Source of the DNA: Streptomyces tauricus
Lineage (GTDB): Bacteria > Actinomycetota > Actinomycetes > Streptomycetales > Streptomycetaceae
DNA: 64,000 bases
Assembly (NCBI RefSeq): GCF_014650955.1
Contig: NZ_BMVY01000017.1
Location: 62,001 to 126,000 of the forward strand
Direction of reading: 5' to 3'
Positions 62,654-64,000 of this stretch are shown piece by piece. The position numbers and the translations under genes were made by a program. The stretch's first letter is position 1, and each line of letters starts with the position of its first letter. Under the pieces are notes generated by a model. The model was not told where the DNA came from. It worked only from the letters and a program-made list of their open reading frames with translations, and searched no databases.

Positions 62654-62784
62654 GGCTGCACGCTAACCGGCCAATTGCTCTCGGAGCACTTCCTCCCCTT
62701 GCGCCATGGGGTACCGTCCCGACCCAATGAGCCTCACTCGTTCGGGTGAGGAACGTTGACCGCAAGGATGAGGAAGGCCAGGAG

Positions 62785-63948
62785 ATGGGACGCCACCGAC
62801 GCTCCGCCGCCGGCCGCGCCGCCACAGGCCGCGCCACCGGGGTCACAGACACGTACGAGACGTACACGGGCGGCCACGCGACGGATGACGCGAGCCGTTA
62901 CGTGAGCCTGGGCGACTATCCGAGCCTGGGCGACTACGCCACCGCGGGTGACCACCGCACCGCCGGGGACTACCTGACCGGCGGTCCCTACTCGACCGCG
63001 GGCCTGTACGACTCGCCGGGCGGCATCCACGAGACGGGCGACCTCTACTCGAAGAGCGACGCCTACCTCTTCACCGGGGACGAGCCCGCCGGCCACGCGG
63101 CGGACGACTACACGCCCGACCGTGGCCCCCGGCGAGGGGGCCAGCGCCGCCGCAGGAAGGGCGCGACGCCCGTACGCACCGGTCTGCTCGGTGTCTCGGC
63201 CGCCGTCGCGATGGGTGCCGTGGCCGTCGCCTCCGGGGTGATACCCGGCAGCGACTCCCTCTCCATCGGCGGCGGCGCGGACAAGGTGCGCGCCCAGGAC
63301 ACCCCGAGCGACGTGGAGACCCAGGGCGGCACGAACGGTTCCGCGGACGACCGCGTGGACCCGGGCACGAGCCGTGACCTGGAACGCTCCCCCTCGTCGC
63401 CGTCCGTCTCGCCCACGAAGGCTCCGGAGAAGGCCGCCGAGAAGCCCTCCGCGACCCCGTCCACCAAGGCTCCGTCCAAGGAGTCGAAGACGGAGACGGA
63501 GGAGAAGCCGGCCACGAAGGCTCCGGCGACGAAGGCCCCCAAGACGACTCCGCCGAAGGAGGCGGCCGCGCCGTCCACGGCCGAGGCCGCGGTCCTCTCG
63601 CTGGTCAACGACGAGCGGGCCAAGGCCGGCTGCAGCCCGGTGACCGCGTCCAGCTCGCTGGCCGCGCTGGCCGAGTCCTTCAGCGAGGACATGGCCGCGC
63701 GGGGCTTCTTCGACCACACGGACCCGGACGGGGCCTCCCCCTGGGACCGGGCGGAGAAGCTCGGCATAGCGAACCTGGGCGGCGAGAACATAGCCCGCGG
63801 CCAGGCCGACGCCGCCGCGGTGATGGAGGCCTGGATGAACAGCCCCGGCCACCGCGCGAACATCCTGAACTGCGACTTCAAGACCCTGGGCGTCGGAGCA
63901 CACTTCGGCTCGGGCGGCCCGTGGTGGACACAGGACTTCGGCTACTAG
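62785..63948 (+). CDS. CAP-domain (SCP/PR-1) secreted or anchored protein
   Basis: 387 aa; the ATG at 62785 has AGGAAGG upstream. A 135-residue cytoplasmic N-terminus has Tyr/Gly/Asp repeats (LGDY, AGDY, AGLYDS-type units), then RRRRKG, a TM (LLGVSAAVAMGAVAVASGVI), a Ser/Thr/Lys/Pro-rich linker and a C-terminal CAP domain: VNDERAKAGCSPVTASSSLA, FFDHTDPDGASPWDRAEKLG, GENIARGQADAAAVMEAWMN, SPGHRANILN. Lipid or peptide binding is typical of CAP domains; role unknown. Confidence 0.92.
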   Translation: MGRHRRSAAGRAATGRATGVTDTYETYTGGHATDDASRYVSLGDYPSLGDYATAGDHRTAGDYLTGGPYSTAGLYDSPGGIHETGDLYSKSDAYLFTGDEPAGHAADDYTPDRGPRRGGQRRRRKGATPVRTGLLGVSAAVAMGAVAVASGVIPGSDSLSIGGGADKVRAQDTPSDVETQGGTNGSADDRVDPGTSRDLERSPSSPSVSPTKAPEKAAEKPSATPSTKAPSKESKTETEEKPATKAPATKAPKTTPPKEAAAPSTAEAAVLSLVNDERAKAGCSPVTASSSLAALAESFSEDMAARGFFDHTDPDGASPWDRAEKLGIANLGGENIARGQADAAAVMEAWMNSPGHRANILNCDFKTLGVGAHFGSGGPWWTQDFGY

Positions 63949-63984
63949 CCGGGGCACGCGTAGGCGGTACACAGAAAGGGCGCG

Positions 63985-63999
63985 CTAACTTCTAGTTAG
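63985..63999. promoter_or_regulatory. AT-rich palindrome at the right edge
   Basis: CTAACT-TCT-AGTTAG is a 6-bp inverted repeat with a 3-nt centre, conspicuously AT-rich for this genome. It lies 37 bp after the CAP gene and may be an operator for a gene beyond the window. Confidence 0.45.
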
Positions 64000-64000
64000 T

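Overview
The window is chromosomal DNA of a Streptomyces (high G+C actinobacterium). The evidence is about 72% G+C with strong G/C third positions, many GTG starts, the developmental sigma factor WhiG, an NsdA-type regulator, four tandem type I signal peptidases, mycothiol-dependent enzymes, and intergenic palindromes typical of the genus. Most of it is conserved core (rpsB to cdsA, whiG to ffh, glnD-glnK-amtB, ftsY, smc), with accessory stretches at about 0-16.7 kb and smaller islands elsewhere. No rRNA, tRNA, CRISPR array, prophage or transposase gene was found.

Layout. 1-2476 (-): gas vesicle genes gvpO-gvpA-gvpF-gvpG and a charge-block protein that runs off the left edge. 2724-10605: an orphan polyamine-type binding lipoprotein, a two-component system beside a small secreted Cys protein, then gamma-aminobutyraldehyde dehydrogenase, an Lrp/AsnC regulator and a class III aminotransferase, which look like a polyamine/GABA catabolic locus. 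10875-15600: an ABC ATPase-permease pair, a VOC protein, a LOG-like protein and an LAETG sortase substrate, followed by a six-copy GC-rich repeat array. 15882-20674 (-): a TPP riboswitch, attenuator hairpin and thiB-thiP-thiQ transporter, with a mycothiol-dependent-type enzyme gene at its 3' end.

20728-27400 (-): rlmN, cdsA, frr, pyrH, tsf, rpsB, interrupted on the other strand by two small Streptomyces-type genes. 27682-34468: an M23-like protein, a TetR regulator, a 690-bp repeat-rich gap, whiG, dprA, the comM-like ATPase, yraN and a DUF2469 gene. 34524-41459 (-): a NUDIX gene, sipZ/Y/X/W, rplS, trmD, rimM, khpA, rpsP. 41802-43993: a zincin-like protein, an unexplained 740-bp gap and a methyltransferase. 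44118-50124 (-): ffh, glnD, glnK, amtB with a GlnR-like operator upstream. 50536-57130: nsdA, a degenerate prim-pol protein, ftsY, an LLM oxidoreductase and glucose permease glcP. 57571-63948: smc with an unusual repeat insertion in its hinge, a small coiled-coil gene, acyP and a CAP-domain protein.

How it works together. One theme is membrane targeting and export: Ffh and FtsY deliver nascent chains, SipW-Z cleave signal peptides, and the LAETG, M23 and CAP proteins are cargo. Others are translation and RNA modification (rpsB, tsf, frr, rplS, rpsP, trmD, rimM, rlmN), nitrogen sensing (glnD-glnK-amtB), thiamine uptake, glucose uptake, and development (whiG, nsdA). The most notable points for a second look are the tandem-repeat expansion in the SMC hinge, a palindromic motif inside the glcP promoter spacer with a second copy upstream, the enzyme gene added to the TPP-controlled operon, intergenic repeats that appear to have entered coding sequence, and the palindrome plus direct repeats between nsdA and the prim-pol gene.
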